Below the pieces are notes generated by a model. That model worked only from the letters and a program-made list of their open reading frames with translations. It did not search any database and was not told where the DNA came from. DNA of 64,000 nt from positions 52,327,501-52,391,500 of the forward strand of contig NC_092339.1 in NCBI RefSeq assembly GCF_046630445.1. Direction: 5' to 3'. This document shows, piece after piece, positions 1 through 10,254 of the stretch; the first letter of the stretch is position 1, and each line of letters opens with the position of its first letter. The translations under genes were made by a program, and so were the position numbers. The DNA is from Rutidosis leptorrhynchoides. Lineage: Eukaryota > Streptophyta > Magnoliopsida > Asterales > Asteraceae.

Positions 1-1880
1 TAATCAGCTTCATAACCTTCCTTACCCTCACTATTATCTGAACTAACTTGACTTTGAACCGTCACAACTTTCTTATCACCACTCACAAAATCACGGTTGA
101 GCAAATGACCCAACACTTCTCTGAACCAAGTACCCTCATGACAACTTTTACCTTCTTCTTCATCGGATGGATCAGTAGTAAACTCAATGTCTGACAAATC
201 CTTGGCTTTCCGGAACTTATCATACAGCTGTTCCTTAACCCTCTTTCTGAAACACCATTTCATAAGCTCCTCAGCTCTCTTTAACCTTGCATCACACTTG
301 CACACGTAGCATGTGCAGTTTGGATTATCTTTACCCTTACAACCTGCTCTTCTACGAACTACTCTTTCTTCCTCAATTTCAGCCGGACTCTTTCCCACAA
401 ATACAACATTAGCTTTCTGAGCATCAACTGGAATAGACCAGTCACAAACTTCATCAGGATATATTGTGGAACCAGTTAAGGCTTTAGGTTGAGCAGAACC
501 AGATGATTCCTTCTCAACAATGACGTGTTGGGGAGTCACTGAGATGGTTGTACTAAGAAAAGGATCATGATAACCAGCCTTTGGTGGTCTAGTACAAGTC
601 TTCTTGAAGTGACCAAGTTCATCACAGTTATAACATCTAACCTTCGCCATGTCAAAACCAAACTTAGAATCCCTGTTTAAACTCAAAGATCGTTGACCAG
701 TTCTCTTTAAATACTTCCTTGCACGCCTAACAATGCTACCCATACAGTACAGAATGTCCATCCTCTCTAGCTCATCTTCATCGATCTGATCATAATCTTC
801 ATTCTCGAGATGATTGTTAAGAACCTGTCCACTAATCATATCGTTGTAAGAGTTAACAACGATAGCAGCTAAAGCCATGTCCTCCTGAATGGACTCAATA
901 GACCTTTTCCTGATATTGTCAGTTTGAAACATAGGACTCTGAGTCTGAGTCTGAGGTGGAATCTGAGTCTGCTGAGTCGGAACGTCCTCAATCATCTTAA
1001 TTGTAGAGTTCTGTATTTTGGCATTAAAGTAACCAGATTGTGACTTTGGTGCAGATATCTGATTTGCATTTGCTGTGATGTACGCTGTCTGCAATGGAGC
1101 ATGACCAGAAGAAGAAGCACTAGATGTGACATTGGCTGCTACAGTACCAAGCCTTTTCCTTTTGGCCTCAACCTGAATATCCTTCTCCATTAACTTTGAA
1201 GTAAATGCAGTCAATGTCAAAGGACGTGCCGAAGCAACATATAGGTTTTGGATCTTCTCTACTTCATAATCCCACTTCTCAGGAAGACCAAGTGCCAACA
1301 CTTTTATTGCCTTATCATCTTTTACCTCAATCCCATAATCCGTCATCTCGGCAACCAATAACCTGTACCTTTCTAAGGTCTGGCTCAAAGTTTCTGTTGG
1401 AAGTGCTGCAAACACCTTCCACTCATCCTTCAACACTTTACCTTTAGTTGCTTTATAAGTAGCAGTACCCTCAGTTGCGGACACAATAGCCTGCCAAAGA
1501 GTATAGCATGTCTTATAACGGTTCTTAAACTGACCGAAGATTTCCTTAGACAAGGCTTGCGTTAACTGAGCATAACACCGACACTCAAGATTATACCCTT
1601 CGCGTTCTGCGGGATCAAAATCATGAGTTTCTTTAGGTTCACCGTCAGCCCCTGATGGCCAAACAAAAGGAGTCTCAATACACTCCCAAAGTCGAGAATC
1701 TTGTCCATTAAGGTAAATCACAAACCTAACTTTCCATTCTAAAAAGTCTTTTAAGTTTTCAAGCCTCGGAACTTTATTGTTAGATCCTGATTCACTTTCG
1801 CTTAATAATAGTCTTTGAATTCCGGGTGCAATAACAAGTGCACTGTATTCGTTTGTTAATTTCTCGTTTGTATCAGACAT
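1..1880 (-). CDS. Retrotransposon Gag polyprotein with CCHC zinc knuckle, 3' end cut by window edge
   Basis: An open frame of about 626 codons starts at the ATG at 1880-1878 (MSDTNEKLTNEYSALV) and reaches the left edge without a stop. The N-terminal 250 residues look like a copia-type (UBN2-like) gag domain: an acidic start, then an FLEWKVRFVIYLNG segment and an LERYRLLVAEM helix. A CCHC knuckle, CYNCDELGHFKKTC, lies near 600-645. Further on is a second cysteine cluster (GCKGKDNPNCTCYVCKC) followed by a basic helix. Gag packages element RNA in cytoplasmic particles. The second cluster is unusual for plant copia gag as I know it. The absence of stops suggests a young element. Confidence 0.8.
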   Translation of the reverse strand, partial: MSDTNEKLTNEYSALVIAPGIQRLLLSESESGSNNKVPRLENLKDFLEWKVRFVIYLNGQDSRLWECIETPFVWPSGADGEPKETHDFDPAEREGYNLECRCYAQLTQALSKEIFGQFKNRYKTCYTLWQAIVSATEGTATYKATKGKVLKDEWKVFAALPTETLSQTLERYRLLVAEMTDYGIEVKDDKAIKVLALGLPEKWDYEVEKIQNLYVASARPLTLTAFTSKLMEKDIQVEAKRKRLGTVAANVTSSASSSGHAPLQTAYITANANQISAPKSQSGYFNAKIQNSTIKMIEDVPTQQTQIPPQTQTQSPMFQTDNIRKRSIESIQEDMALAAIVVNSYNDMISGQVLNNHLENEDYDQIDEDELERMDILYCMGSIVRRARKYLKRTGQRSLSLNRDSKFGFDMAKVRCYNCDELGHFKKTCTRPPKAGYHDPFLSTTISVTPQHVIVEKESSGSAQPKALTGSTIYPDEVCDWSIPVDAQKANVVFVGKSPAEIEEERVVRRRAGCKGKDNPNCTCYVCKCDARLKRAEELMKWCFRKRVKEQLYDKFRKAKDLSDIEFTTDPSDEEEGKSCHEGTWFREVLGHLLNRDFVSGDKKVVTVQSQVSSDNSEGKEGYEAD

Positions 1881-1929
1881 TATTAACTGATTAAGTGATT
1901 AATTATGGATTAATTAGATTATTCTGGAT

Positions 1930-2150
1930 TAAAAGAGGATCGGCCGATGGACTGAGACGATCGGTCGGAGGACTGAGACAATCGGTCGATGGTCTAAGGA
2001 CGAACGGTCGATGGTCTAGACAAACGGTTCAAGGTTATCACAAACTGTCCTCCGGTTCAACTTTAGACGGTCGGTCGAGTGTGAGTAACTATCGGTCGAA
2101 GGTCAAGACACTCGGTCGATGGTCAATGACGACCGGCCGAGGGTAGTTCT
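1930..2150. repeat. Array of CGGTCGATGG-like dyad motifs in the retrotransposon leader
   Basis: Between the primer binding site and the gag ATG there are about nine variants of ATCGGTCGATGGTC, spaced roughly 22-25 bp apart (for example ATCGGCCGATGG, ATCGGTCGATGGTC, ACGGTCGATGGTC, ACCGGCCGAGGG). The core is a near-palindrome. The same motif recurs four times in the LTR of this element (2669-2750). An 83-codon frame through the array is a by-product of the repeats. Confidence 0.75.
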
Positions 2151-2395
2151 TACGTATCTGGGCAGAAAAAACTAGGGTTTTTGGCCAAAACTCAAATTTT
2201 GATTGATTCTAACGTTCTGGACTCAAACAAAACCGATGAAAACTTCACAAAAACACCTTTGAACACAAAAACACTCGAAAACACTGGATTTAAACGTAAA
2301 AGTTCCAACCTTTTAATTGAAACCCGTTTTGACACAAACCCTAATCACAAAAATCAAAAATTCGACTCAAATAACGTATGGATCAGCAACACATC

Positions 2396-2407
2396 GCTCT
2401 GATACCA
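2396..2407 (-). other. Primer binding site (initiator tRNA-Met type)
   Basis: On the minus strand the sequence is TGGTATCAGAGC, complementary to the 3' end of plant initiator tRNA-Met and a standard minus-strand DNA primer site. It lies three bases inside the LTR edge at 2411. Confidence 0.88.
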
Positions 2408-2410
2408 CTT

Positions 2411-2903
2411 TGAAGATGTAATTCGGACCTTAGATCATACGTTGTATCTAGATTAATGGCGGAAACACTAATTAGAATGAGTCGAATACGTATTAGACTA
2501 ACGGGATCGAATTAACCAATGAATAATTGATAGAATCGATGCCTAAGACTGTGTATTCGGTTGGTAAGGGTTTTGGGACGATTAGCAGCAAGTAATTCGA
2601 CGGCCTAAGGGTTTATGGTGTGTAACCTAACACAAAACCACGAAACCCGTATTTATACTAAATACAGTGACCATCGGCCGGTGGTCGGGGACCTTCGGCC
2701 GATGGTGACAGTCCCTCGACCGATGGTCCCTACCATCGGTCGATGGTCTTGAGCAGCCAACCGACTGCTTGACCTATTCACGACATTATACTAAGCATCA
2801 TAAACACAAAGTATAAATGTCCACGTACATATATGACTGAAATATCAAGTACATAACAAATAGAACAATAAACGTAATAGAACTCGGGATTTATGCACCA
2901 ACA
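2411..2903 (-). repeat. 5' LTR, 493 bp
   Basis: On the minus strand it begins TGTTGGTGCATAAATCC and ends CCGAATTACATCTTCA. The right edge is fixed by the break in homology with 24816 onwards; the left edge by the adjacent primer site. Four CGGCCGATGG-like motifs about 24 bp apart occupy 2669-2750, probably in the U3/R promoter part. Confidence 0.85.
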
Positions 2904-3115
2904 CACTCGACCCAAACAGGATTGATGACGTCAAAGAGTCACCTCTACAACGCACTCTTGAGGCATTAGCTACAATGTGTAAACATCAACCTTGTAGACA
3001 GTTCATCCGTTCATCACATGTGTACCCAGCCATAGGAGAACTACGTGACTCACCCATCGAAGACATTGCCAGCTACTCACATCTCATCTTCAACAGAGCC
3101 TCTGAAGAGACCTAA
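2904..3115 (+). pseudogene. 3' end of TIO-like gene, copy 1 (last-exon fragment)
   Basis: This is the end of the last coding exon, homologous to 24816-25027. It keeps the C-terminal armadillo-like residues (LATMCKHQPCRQFIRSS, YPAIGELRD) and then continues SPIEDIASYSHLIFNRA to a stop at 3113-3115. Where copy 2 has TAA, this copy has TCA (Ser, 3050-3052), so it preserves what looks like the ancestral C-terminus, about 21 residues longer. The LTR retrotransposon ending at 2903 separates it from the rest of its exon. Upstream exons, if present, lie left of the window. Confidence 0.85.
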
Positions 3116-4189
3116 AACTTATCAAGTGATGTACAACTTCCATTTAGTACTTTTAAGTTGTTAAAACAGGTCCTTTCATAAGCACCGTCTCATTTCTACT
3201 ACGCTTAATAATTACTACATAATACATTAATAATTATTGTTGGAAATATAAAACATAAAAGAAAAAAGATGACGGAGTTGTGAGATGGTATGGTAAGAGT
3301 GCTGGACAGATTCACTTCTATTTGATTATGATAAACGCAATCATATATGGTCACCATGACTACATCGGGATCTAACCTTAATTTGATCATATTGTGGAAG
3401 ATTGACAGATTTTGATGACCTTTTTTTGTATTTTAATGATTAATTTAGTCTGTTTAGATACAAAATAACTCTGTAGTAACTAATTACTAGATGTGAAGTG
3501 AGATTCTCTAATAAAAAAGGCTTCATTTAAACGATTCCAGGTATAAATCTCTCTGAATCAGCAGTTATACTACTCAAAAACAACATGTGGTTTAATACTG
3601 TATGTCTTTTAATGATTTACTACTACTATTTTGTTTGTTTAATGAAAGTGGTAACTGATAAGGTACTCATGGTCTATCTTATCTGTCCATATATATGACA
3701 TTGAAAATTTCAATTTTTTTAAAAGATGTTTATTATTAGTAATAATAAATCGGTCCGAATAATGAATCGAAAGTCGACATCTGGATGATTAACTTTCAGA
3801 AACGGGCAATTCAACTTTGACGAAGAAACTGGCATCAACTTCGGGACCTTTTATTAAAAAATGGTGAGGTGATGAAATTGAAAGCCAAAGGTCGAGATTT
3901 GGATTAAATGTGAGATGATGAATTGGTGAGATGTCAAATTATAATAGTAGAGATGTGGTTAGTTTAAAAAAATGGTTAGATTAAAATAGCTGTATGGGAA
4001 GGACGCTACCTCGGAATCTCAAGTGATCAAACTAAAGAAGCTTTCTACAAAATCCTAAATTATAATCTAATCTAATCTAAATTAAATGATTATAGTTTGA
4101 TAAAATACTCTTTAAGTGGTTAGTAACATAATTAGGCAGCGGATTTGTCTAGAAAAATAAATAAAAAAATTTGTAAGTTAAAAAAAATA
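3116..4189. other. TIO 3' flank, no gene seen
   Basis: A+T-rich sequence, shared with copy 2 at 25028-26096. It presumably holds the 3' UTR and polyadenylation signals of the duplicated gene. The 61-codon minus-strand frame at 3205-3390 has no recognisable features and is probably chance. Confidence 0.5.
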
Positions 4190-4545
4190 AAAACAAAATC
4201 AGGCAGTGGATTGTCCAATAAGGCTTTCCAAGAAATTTGAGACATAAATTAAATTTAACCCAAAAACGATGAAGAGCCCTAACCCTATTGTCATTTGTAG
4301 GATCGTGTAAACAGGATTAAACATCTTATCTTCTATATCGAGTACGGAATAACTCGATATTGGATTTATATCAAAACGATTAATCAAAACAACGATCTTA
4401 GCGATATAATAGACTTTAGGATGATTAAGATCAACCCACAAGAGTGTTGGACGATTAGGAAGTGGAATACAAGAGTTGAAAGGGTTTAGAGTTCGTAACC
4501 CTAACAATGAACCTGAATTGAACATTAAATACTAACAGCACGTTC

Positions 4546-4641
4546 AACCGTGCGGTTGCAGGATGCAACCGTGCGGTTTCAGGATGCAACCGTGCGGTTG
4601 CCCATTGGACTCGTATGGATGCAGTCTGCATCCGTGCGGTT
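4546..4641. repeat. 21-bp-period array of CCGTGCGG motifs
   Basis: CCGTGCGG occurs at 4548, 4569 and 4590 (exactly 21 bp apart) and at 4632 (two periods later), embedded in AACCGTGCGGTT palindromes. The array sits in the LTR-like part of the remnant element and is repeated at 26455-26548. Confidence 0.85.
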
Positions 4642-4934
4642 GCACTCCAAGTGTGTAAATTAAACATTAACGTATATTAACTCGTAAACTATTACACACC
4701 GCATATTATAATGAACTTGGGACTAACGTTATGCACCAAGAAACTCCCCCCAGGACCCAGTTCATTATTTAAACAATAAAATCAACATTTACCTGCATTA
4801 GTTAAACAACCACGCATTCAATTGAATCAAATAACAAATAGTTCACACGTTTACGTCACGTTATTATAACCAAATCGAAAACAAAAGCAACGTTCAAGTC
4901 CAGAGTTCAAAAGTTAATGATCAAAAGAAAAACA

Positions 4935-5434
4935 TTAGGTGCAAAGATCATATGCATAACATGTACGAACAACCCTGTTGAACTGAATGGCTTGTTCCAT
5001 GTTCTGCAACTCATGAAAGATTGGGTGTCGTCGCAACACCTTGATATCCGCTCTGCATAAATTCCTGATCCACCACGGATCGAAAATCCTAATATGGTCT
5101 AGATTATCACCAGATTCCAACAGAATCATAGCCTCCTCAGTTCGCCCGTCATAGTACCACCACTTAAACCTTTTACCGAAGTTTTGTGGCATCTTGCGAA
5201 CCGGAGCATACTTCATCGTCTTTGCACGTTTATACTCAACAACCTTAACCCTCCTTCCAGTTTCTTTGTCGATACGATATGAAGTCTTCGGAAACTGTGA
5301 AGCCAACACTCACCAACCATACTTGAATTCTTTCTTGATTTTGAACTGCATCCACTGACCCCAACCATCAGACTCATGGGTAACATAGATTGAACATAAC
5401 TGGGGTGAATTATGTGGAGCGAACGCGTAACCAA
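4935..5434 (-). pseudogene. Retroelement-like coding remnant, unrecognised family
   Basis: Two pieces read through in one frame: an upstream part with HESDGWGQWMQFKIKKEF, an in-frame stop, then 124 codons beginning ASQFPKTSYRIDKETGRR and including KWWYYDGRTEEAMILLESG. The basic and aromatic composition and the position just before a polypurine-like tract and LTR suggest the 3' coding end of a retrotransposon. I cannot name the domain. Copy 2 (26842-27341) keeps the same frame and stop with only a few substitutions. No zinc knuckle, protease or polymerase motif is visible. Confidence 0.45.
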
Positions 5435-5959
5435 TTGAATCTTAATCTCATAATTAGTAAATTACTTAGTCACAATTGAAAGAGGTCTTTGGTGAAAGGG
5501 AACCCAAGCCGGTAAATTCTAGCTTGAAGTGTTTGCTAATAGAGAACTCTGGTAAACCGATTTTGTAATTGCATTCATGTATCGATATAACTAGTGCTTA
5601 ATATTATATCATCTGGCGTTGAGGGTAAAAGATCTAGGCAAGTATTCCTTTGTCCATTGAATTTAAACTATCTTTATTCGTTGTTGAGTCTGCATTTATT
5701 TTTTATGAACTTAGAAAGCAAAAATATTGTTCTTTACATTTAATCTACCTTTGATTCGGCTAATCGTTAAATAGCCACAAACAACAATTCCGTACTTTCT
5801 GATTATTAGTTTAATATTAGTTTATTTTTTTTAGTTGACAATTGATATTTGCGTGAAACTGTCCTTGAACAATACTTGGAATTACCTAAATTCTATACTA
5901 CTACACGATCGGGTACATTGCACGTGAGTGTGTAATATACGTTTAACCGGGATTTTTCC
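5435..5959. other. Possible decayed Athila-type LTR/leader fragment
   Basis: No gene. The stretch CTATACTACTACACGATCGG followed by GTACATTGCACGTGAGTGTG (near 5895-5935) resembles the R-U5 region of the Athila element at 59030-59080 (CTACACTACTGTACGATTAG, then GTACACTGCC). This suggests an old Athila-type LTR fragment in plus orientation. Duplicated at 27342-27860. Confidence 0.35.
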
Positions 5960-6600
5960 AGACATAATTTATATATTATATTTTACACATCACTTTCTTC
6001 AATGAATGAAGATGTATATTTATAATTATGGGTCAAAAGGTGCAATGAATGTTGCAACATTTCATAAATGAATATGATCAAAAGACACACCCCTTGGATA
6101 TGTACATGTTTGAAAGGGTGCATAAGAACACTAATAAGCAACTTACAAAACGTCCAGGTACACTATGCAAACATTTGTGAAACGTTGCAAAACGTTTGGA
6201 AAATTTTGCACCATTTCTTCATAATCAGCAGCGTGGTGTGGCGCACTACATAAGAGGTGCGACGCACCTCTCTTCGTTTCAGCTATATACGGCGCATTCA
6301 ATGAGGGATGTGGCGCACCTTAACTCACCAAAACTTTTTGTTACCGAAAGGTTCCTTTCCCGTTATATAGTGTGGCGCACCACCAAACTGGTGCGACGCA
6401 CCTTAAGCCTAGACAACTAAACTTTAGTTAGTTTCAACTCAAACTAAATCCCAACCCAAGTAATCTTCTTAACTCTTTGACGGACGTGTACTCCACACTC
6501 TCCAAATCCGTTCTAGAGTATTAGAGATTGCTTCCACTTTATACCTAGTAAATATAATACACCAAAATGATTCATTGAATCACACTAAAATCACCAACAG
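5960..6600. repeat. LTR-like segment with GGTGCGACGCACC dyad repeats
   Basis: Two perfect palindromes, GGTGCGACGCACC (6256-6268 and 6389-6401), and several GGCGCAC half-sites lie between 6238 and 6401. Small frames of 61 and 74 codons across it have no recognisable content. A (GGGTC) run sits at about 6600-6620. The layout resembles LTR arrays elsewhere in the window, but no matching LTR, primer site or target duplication was found, so solo-LTR status is inference. Copy 2 has it at 27860-28513. Confidence 0.4.
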
Positions 6601-7119
6601 GGGTCGGGTCGGGTCGGGTCAGCTCATGTTACGTCAAGTAATTTATGAGAATCTGGTGTTTTCCAGTTACGTGATATAGTGAAGGTTACTTATCCTAAGA
6701 AATGTATAGTTTGTTGATGAGTTGGGTATTTGTTTTATGGTATATGAGTTTACATCTCTAGCTATGATACAGTGTTAGGACGAGATGAGAACGGTGACGT
6801 TTTCTATACCTTATTCTAAATGAGAAAGTTACGATTGCGACTTTTGGGCTTCCTCATTTTCATAAAGTTGTTTTGATGGTTTAGGTTTTCAATCTTATGG
6901 GTTAGCTTAGCTTAACGCTGCTCTTTACTTGAGTTGGGTTCATCATCTTCAAGGAAGTAGCTAGGAAATTGTGGCTCTTGATTATGCTTGCGAACAAGTC
7001 AAGTTGAGCTCTATCAAACTCGAGCCTGCCTCGATCCATTTAGTCTGACCACAGGTTCGACCTGTAAAGCTTGAATTTTTAAGTAAAGAAAATAGTTTCT
7101 AGTCAAACTTGTATTAGAT

Positions 7120-8983
7120 GGGCCTGGACCAGACCAAATTCCGATTGAGGCGTGGAAGTGCCTAGGAGGTGACGGGGTTAGATGGTTGACAAACCTTTTC
7201 AACACGACGTTTAGAAGCGCAAATATGCCTATAGAATGGAGACTCAGTGAGGTTATTCCCATTTACAAGAACAAGGGAGATGCGCAATTATGTAGTAACT
7301 ATAGAGGCATAAAGTTACTCAGTCATACTATGAAGCTTTGGGAAAGAGTGATCGAGACGAGGCTCAGACGCGAGACAAAGGTTTCAGAGAACCAATTCGG
7401 CTTCATGCCAGGACGCTCGTCGATGGAAGCGATTCACATAGTTAGAAGCCTTATGGAGAAGTATAGGGAAAAGCAAAAGAACCTACACATGGCGTTCTTA
7501 GACTTGGAAAAAGCTTATGACTGTGTCCCGCGTGAGCTGATTTGGAAGACTCTTAATGCTAGGGGAGTCCCAAGTAGATATATAAGATCTATTAGAGATA
7601 TGTACGAGGGGGCGAAGACTCGTGTACGTACGACGGTAGGAAACACAGAGTTTTTCCCGGTAGAGGTTGGTTTACATCAGGGATTTGCCCTTAGCCCTTA
7701 TCTTTTCGCTTTGATCCTAGACGAGTTGACTCATAGGATAAAAGACAACATCCCATGGTGCCTGATTTTCGCCGACGATATTGTATTAGTTTCGGATTCT
7801 CAGGATGAGCTTAACAGGAGGCTAGAGCAATGGAGGATCGCCTTAGAATCAAATGGCCTACGGATTAGCAGACTTAAATCGGAGTACCTTAGATGCGATT
7901 TCAAGGGGGGCGAAGAGGAACACGACGATATAGTGGATATCAGAATTGGGGATCAGATTCTACCCCCGCAAGAGTCCTTTAGATATTTAGGCTCGATGCT
8001 TCACATTTCGGGAAGGATAGATGAGGATGTGACGCATCGTATACGAGTAGGATGGTTGAAGTGGAGGGCTGCGAAAGGGGTGTTGTGCGACAAGAAGGTC
8101 CCACTTAAACTGAAAGGTAAATTCTTTAAGGTGGCAATTAGACCAGCCATGTTGTACGGATCAGAGTGTTGGCCAATGACGAAGGCCCAAGAGAGGAGGA
8201 TGGAGGTGGCAGAAATAAGGATGCTTAGATGGACGTGTGGTAAGACCATGCTAGATATGATACCAAATGGAGTTTTTAGGGAGAAATTGGAAGTTGGGAA
8301 CATCATCAACAAACTTAGGGAAGGACGATAATGTAAAAGAATCGTGGCCAAACAGAAATAACAATTGATGAACACGAATATGATAAACAAAGCCTCGGCT
8401 TCTTTATTCTCAAAAATAATAATATCAAAGACTGACTTTTAAAATAATCTAAATCCCTTTAAATACAAATAACTAATAAGAAGATAATAGGAAACAAACA
8501 AGATAATAGGTAACAAAATATGGATAATTATGGAATTTAAATCCCACCGATTTCATTGCTTAAATGCCACCGAATCTTTTTTTCCAAATAACATCAAATC
8601 TGCCTTGCTAATTGCTTCCTTCACAAGCCATCAGCCCAAATGGGAGGCCCAACTTGAGTTTCTCCAAAGTAATCTTGTAGGAGCCTAATATTTGTCAGCC
8701 TAATATTTATTGGTCTAATATTTTTCAGCCCATTAACAAGTTCAACATGTTTACCCGATTCTGCATCAGACGACTTAGATGGTTTGGGCATGTTAGGAGG
8801 CGCCCACTTTTAGCCCCAGTTAGGAGAGTCGAGACCCTCGCCGTTGGCGGCGTAAGGAGAAGGGGTAGACCTAGACGTAGGATGGAGGATAGATTGAAGC
8901 TTGACATGAAAGAGCTCCTACTGACGGAGGACATGACTTCTGATAGGAGCCTGTGGAGGAGTAGAATTAGAATTATTGAGTAG
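7120..8983 (+). pseudogene. RTE reverse transcriptase, C-terminal part, split by an LTR
   Basis: 7120-8328 encodes the RT palm: NYRGIKLLSHTMKLWERVIE, FGFMPGRSSMEAIH, AFLDLEKAYDCVPREL, LHQGFALSPYLF and the catalytic FADDIVLV, then the thumb region to KLREGR. The frame is cut by the TAA created at 8329-8331 by the inserted LTR. It resumes at 8774 as LRWFGHVRRRP and ends RWSRIR-like at 8983 (EDRLKLDMKELLLTEDMTSD), the typical RTE C-terminus. Excluding the LTR and one target-site copy, the frame is continuous, so the LTR insertion is the main visible lesion besides the 5' truncation. Normal role: target-primed reverse transcription. Confidence 0.88.
8329..8768 (-). mobile_element. Solo LTR, 440 bp, inside the RTE coding region
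   Basis: Flanked by the 5-bp target duplication GACGA (8324-8328 and 8769-8773). On the minus strand it begins TGATGCAGAATCGGG and ends ACGATTCTTTTACATTA (the last bases deviate from CA). A TATTTAAA box-like sequence and an AATAAA occur in the expected promoter-R order. No internal coding sequence is present, so it is a solo LTR left by LTR-LTR recombination. Related short terminal motifs (AGAATCG) occur at both ends. Confidence 0.82.
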
Positions 8984-9106
8984 GTTTTTTTTTTTTTTTC
9001 ATTGTGTTAGTTACTTTTATTATACAACTACATATATAACTATAACTAGATATTCAATAACCACACTATTTATACCCCTCTACATGGTTTATATGCCTTT
9101 GTATCT

Positions 9107-9354
9107 ATGTATATGTTTTTAGGCTATATATATGTACCGATGTATATGTTTGTATCTATATATGTATCTATGTATCTAAGTGCATGTATTGGTGTATGTA
9201 TGTTTGTCTGTCTTGTATCTGTACCTAGGTATATATATCTACGAATGTATCTATATGTATTTATGTTTAAGCATGAGTTTTTTTTTTTTTTTTCATGCTT
9301 TCGTGTGGTATATATATATATATATATCGGTGTGTGTGTCTGTGTGGGTGGGTA

Positions 9355-9393
<39 letters not shown>

Positions 9394-9475
9394 GTAGATG
9401 TAGATGTAGATGTAGATGTAGATGTAGATGTAGATGTAGATGTAGATGTATATGTATATGTATATGTATATATTT
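9107..9475. repeat. Compound microsatellite in the RTE 3' UTR
   Basis: TATG/TATC-rich sequence, then (GTATAT)n near 9353-9392, (GTAGAT)n for about ten units near 9393-9448, and (GTATAT)n again to about 9470. Three frames of about 96-141 codons cross it, but their products are repeat translations and not genes. Confidence 0.9.
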
Positions 9476-9862
9476 TGTTTGTCTGTATCTACCTGAAATT
9501 AAATGGTTATGTGCACTATTTTATTCATGCTCTTTGCCCTACTGTTGTGCATTACTGCTATATGTGTCCCCTTTATGGTTACTGTGTATGGTTGCTTCTT
9601 GCTAGGCGCTCATTACTCGTACAGGTACGTATCATTTGCCCTCTCTATTTCATTCTTATGAGCTCTTCGGGCCGGAGGTCCTTTAGGAAGCAATCTCTTT
9701 TGCGCTAGAGTAGAGGGAGGGACGACCTTATCTAGGCGCGGGTTCTATACCCGCGGGTGGAGTAGTGACTTCCTTCTAATCTAGGGTACGAGGAATAATT
9801 GTCTACACTCACCTCCCCCATACCCCACTTTCGTTGGATTGGGTATTGTTGTTGTTGTTGTC

Positions 9863-10254
9863 ATATATGGACATTAAACAATTTCCATAAGTACCTTAAA
9901 AATCAAAATGATGGATTTTTTTATACTTTTTGACCGGCTCTAAAGGCTTGGTCATGATGGAGATGTTATTGTTTAACAAGTAGGTAGTTTATCATCAAGA
10001 TGACATTCCATCGATCTGAGATTAAACAATTTCAACTGGTACATTTAAAAATCCAATAAAACTAAAAACGTGGAAATTAAATAACATAATTTTTTTTTTT
10101 TATTATTATTTACTTGTATAGGTAGATAGATAGACATAAATCAAGTCTGACTTTTGTTTTCATATAGACATCTAAAAAGTCTGGTCTTTTCATTCAGAGG
10201 CAGTGATCATCATCTCATTTGCTGCTAATTATCTTAATTTGAATCTCTTTATAA
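9863..10254. other. Intergenic, upstream of kinase exon
   Basis: A+T-rich. A loose direct repeat with core ATTAAACAATTTC occurs near 9873 and 10021; the core ATTAAACAATTT also flanks the copia insertion near 32104. No gene seen. This may be promoter or intron of the kinase at 10255, but no clear TATA box or start codon could be assigned. Confidence 0.4.

Larger units (their letters stand above)
1..2903 (-). mobile_element. LTR retrotransposon (probably Ty1/copia), 5' part only
   Basis: Read on the minus strand the order is 5' LTR (2903-2411), primer binding site (2407-2396), a repeat-rich leader and a long gag frame (1880 to the left edge). The LTR has TG...CA ends. The right junction falls inside a coding exon: the flank from 2904 matches 24816 onwards, the last exon of the TIO-like gene, so this is an insertion. 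Pol and the 3' LTR must lie beyond the left edge, so the target duplication cannot be checked; CACTC at 2904-2908 is the expected right half. Copia is inferred from gag style, as pol is not visible. Confidence 0.85.
4190..5434 (-). mobile_element. Remnant of an LTR element: 3' coding end, polypurine tract and LTR-like sequence
   Basis: On the minus strand a coding remnant (5434-4935) is followed by non-coding DNA, a polypurine-like GGGGGAGT near 4745-4755 and then TTGGTGCATAACGTTAG, which resembles the LTR start of the element at 2411-2903 (TGTTGGTGCATAA). The LTR-like part runs toward 4190, but its outer edge could not be fixed. Present in both duplicate copies, so it predates the duplication. 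Confidence 0.5.
2904..7120 (+). repeat. Segmental duplication, copy 1 (TIO 3' end plus about 4 kb of flank)
   Basis: The whole stretch matches 24816-29014 almost base for base, with scattered substitutions and small indels, such as an extra short sequence near 5715 and an extra CTAAT unit near 4075. Homology starts at the LTR insertion point and stops at GTATTAGATG, where copy 1 runs into an RTE LINE. The copies are in the same orientation, 21,912 bp apart. Confidence 0.93.
7120..9862 (+). mobile_element. RTE-clade LINE, 5'-truncated, with intact 3' end
   Basis: Starts abruptly within the reverse-transcriptase frame (GPGPDQIPIEAWKCLGG) and ends at GGATTGGGTATTG plus (TTG)n near 9840-9862, the usual 3' terminus of plant RTE LINEs. 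The 3' UTR contains a large TATG/GTAGAT microsatellite and GGCCGGAGGTCC. A 440-bp solo LTR interrupts the coding region. Endonuclease and N-terminal RT are missing. The 5' edge coincides with the end of the segmental duplication. Confidence 0.88.

Noticed and set aside
1205-1447. Plus-strand 80-codon frame within the left gag
   Set aside because: Antisense shadow of the long minus-strand gag frame.
4199-4525. 108-codon minus-strand hydrophobic frame, also at 26106-26432
   Set aside because: Lies in LTR-like sequence; the same frame is kept in copy 2 only because the duplication is recent.
9107-9708. Three overlapping plus-strand frames of 96-141 codons rich in Tyr, Val, Cys and Asp
   Set aside because: They are translations of microsatellite DNA in three frames, with no domain and no codon structure.
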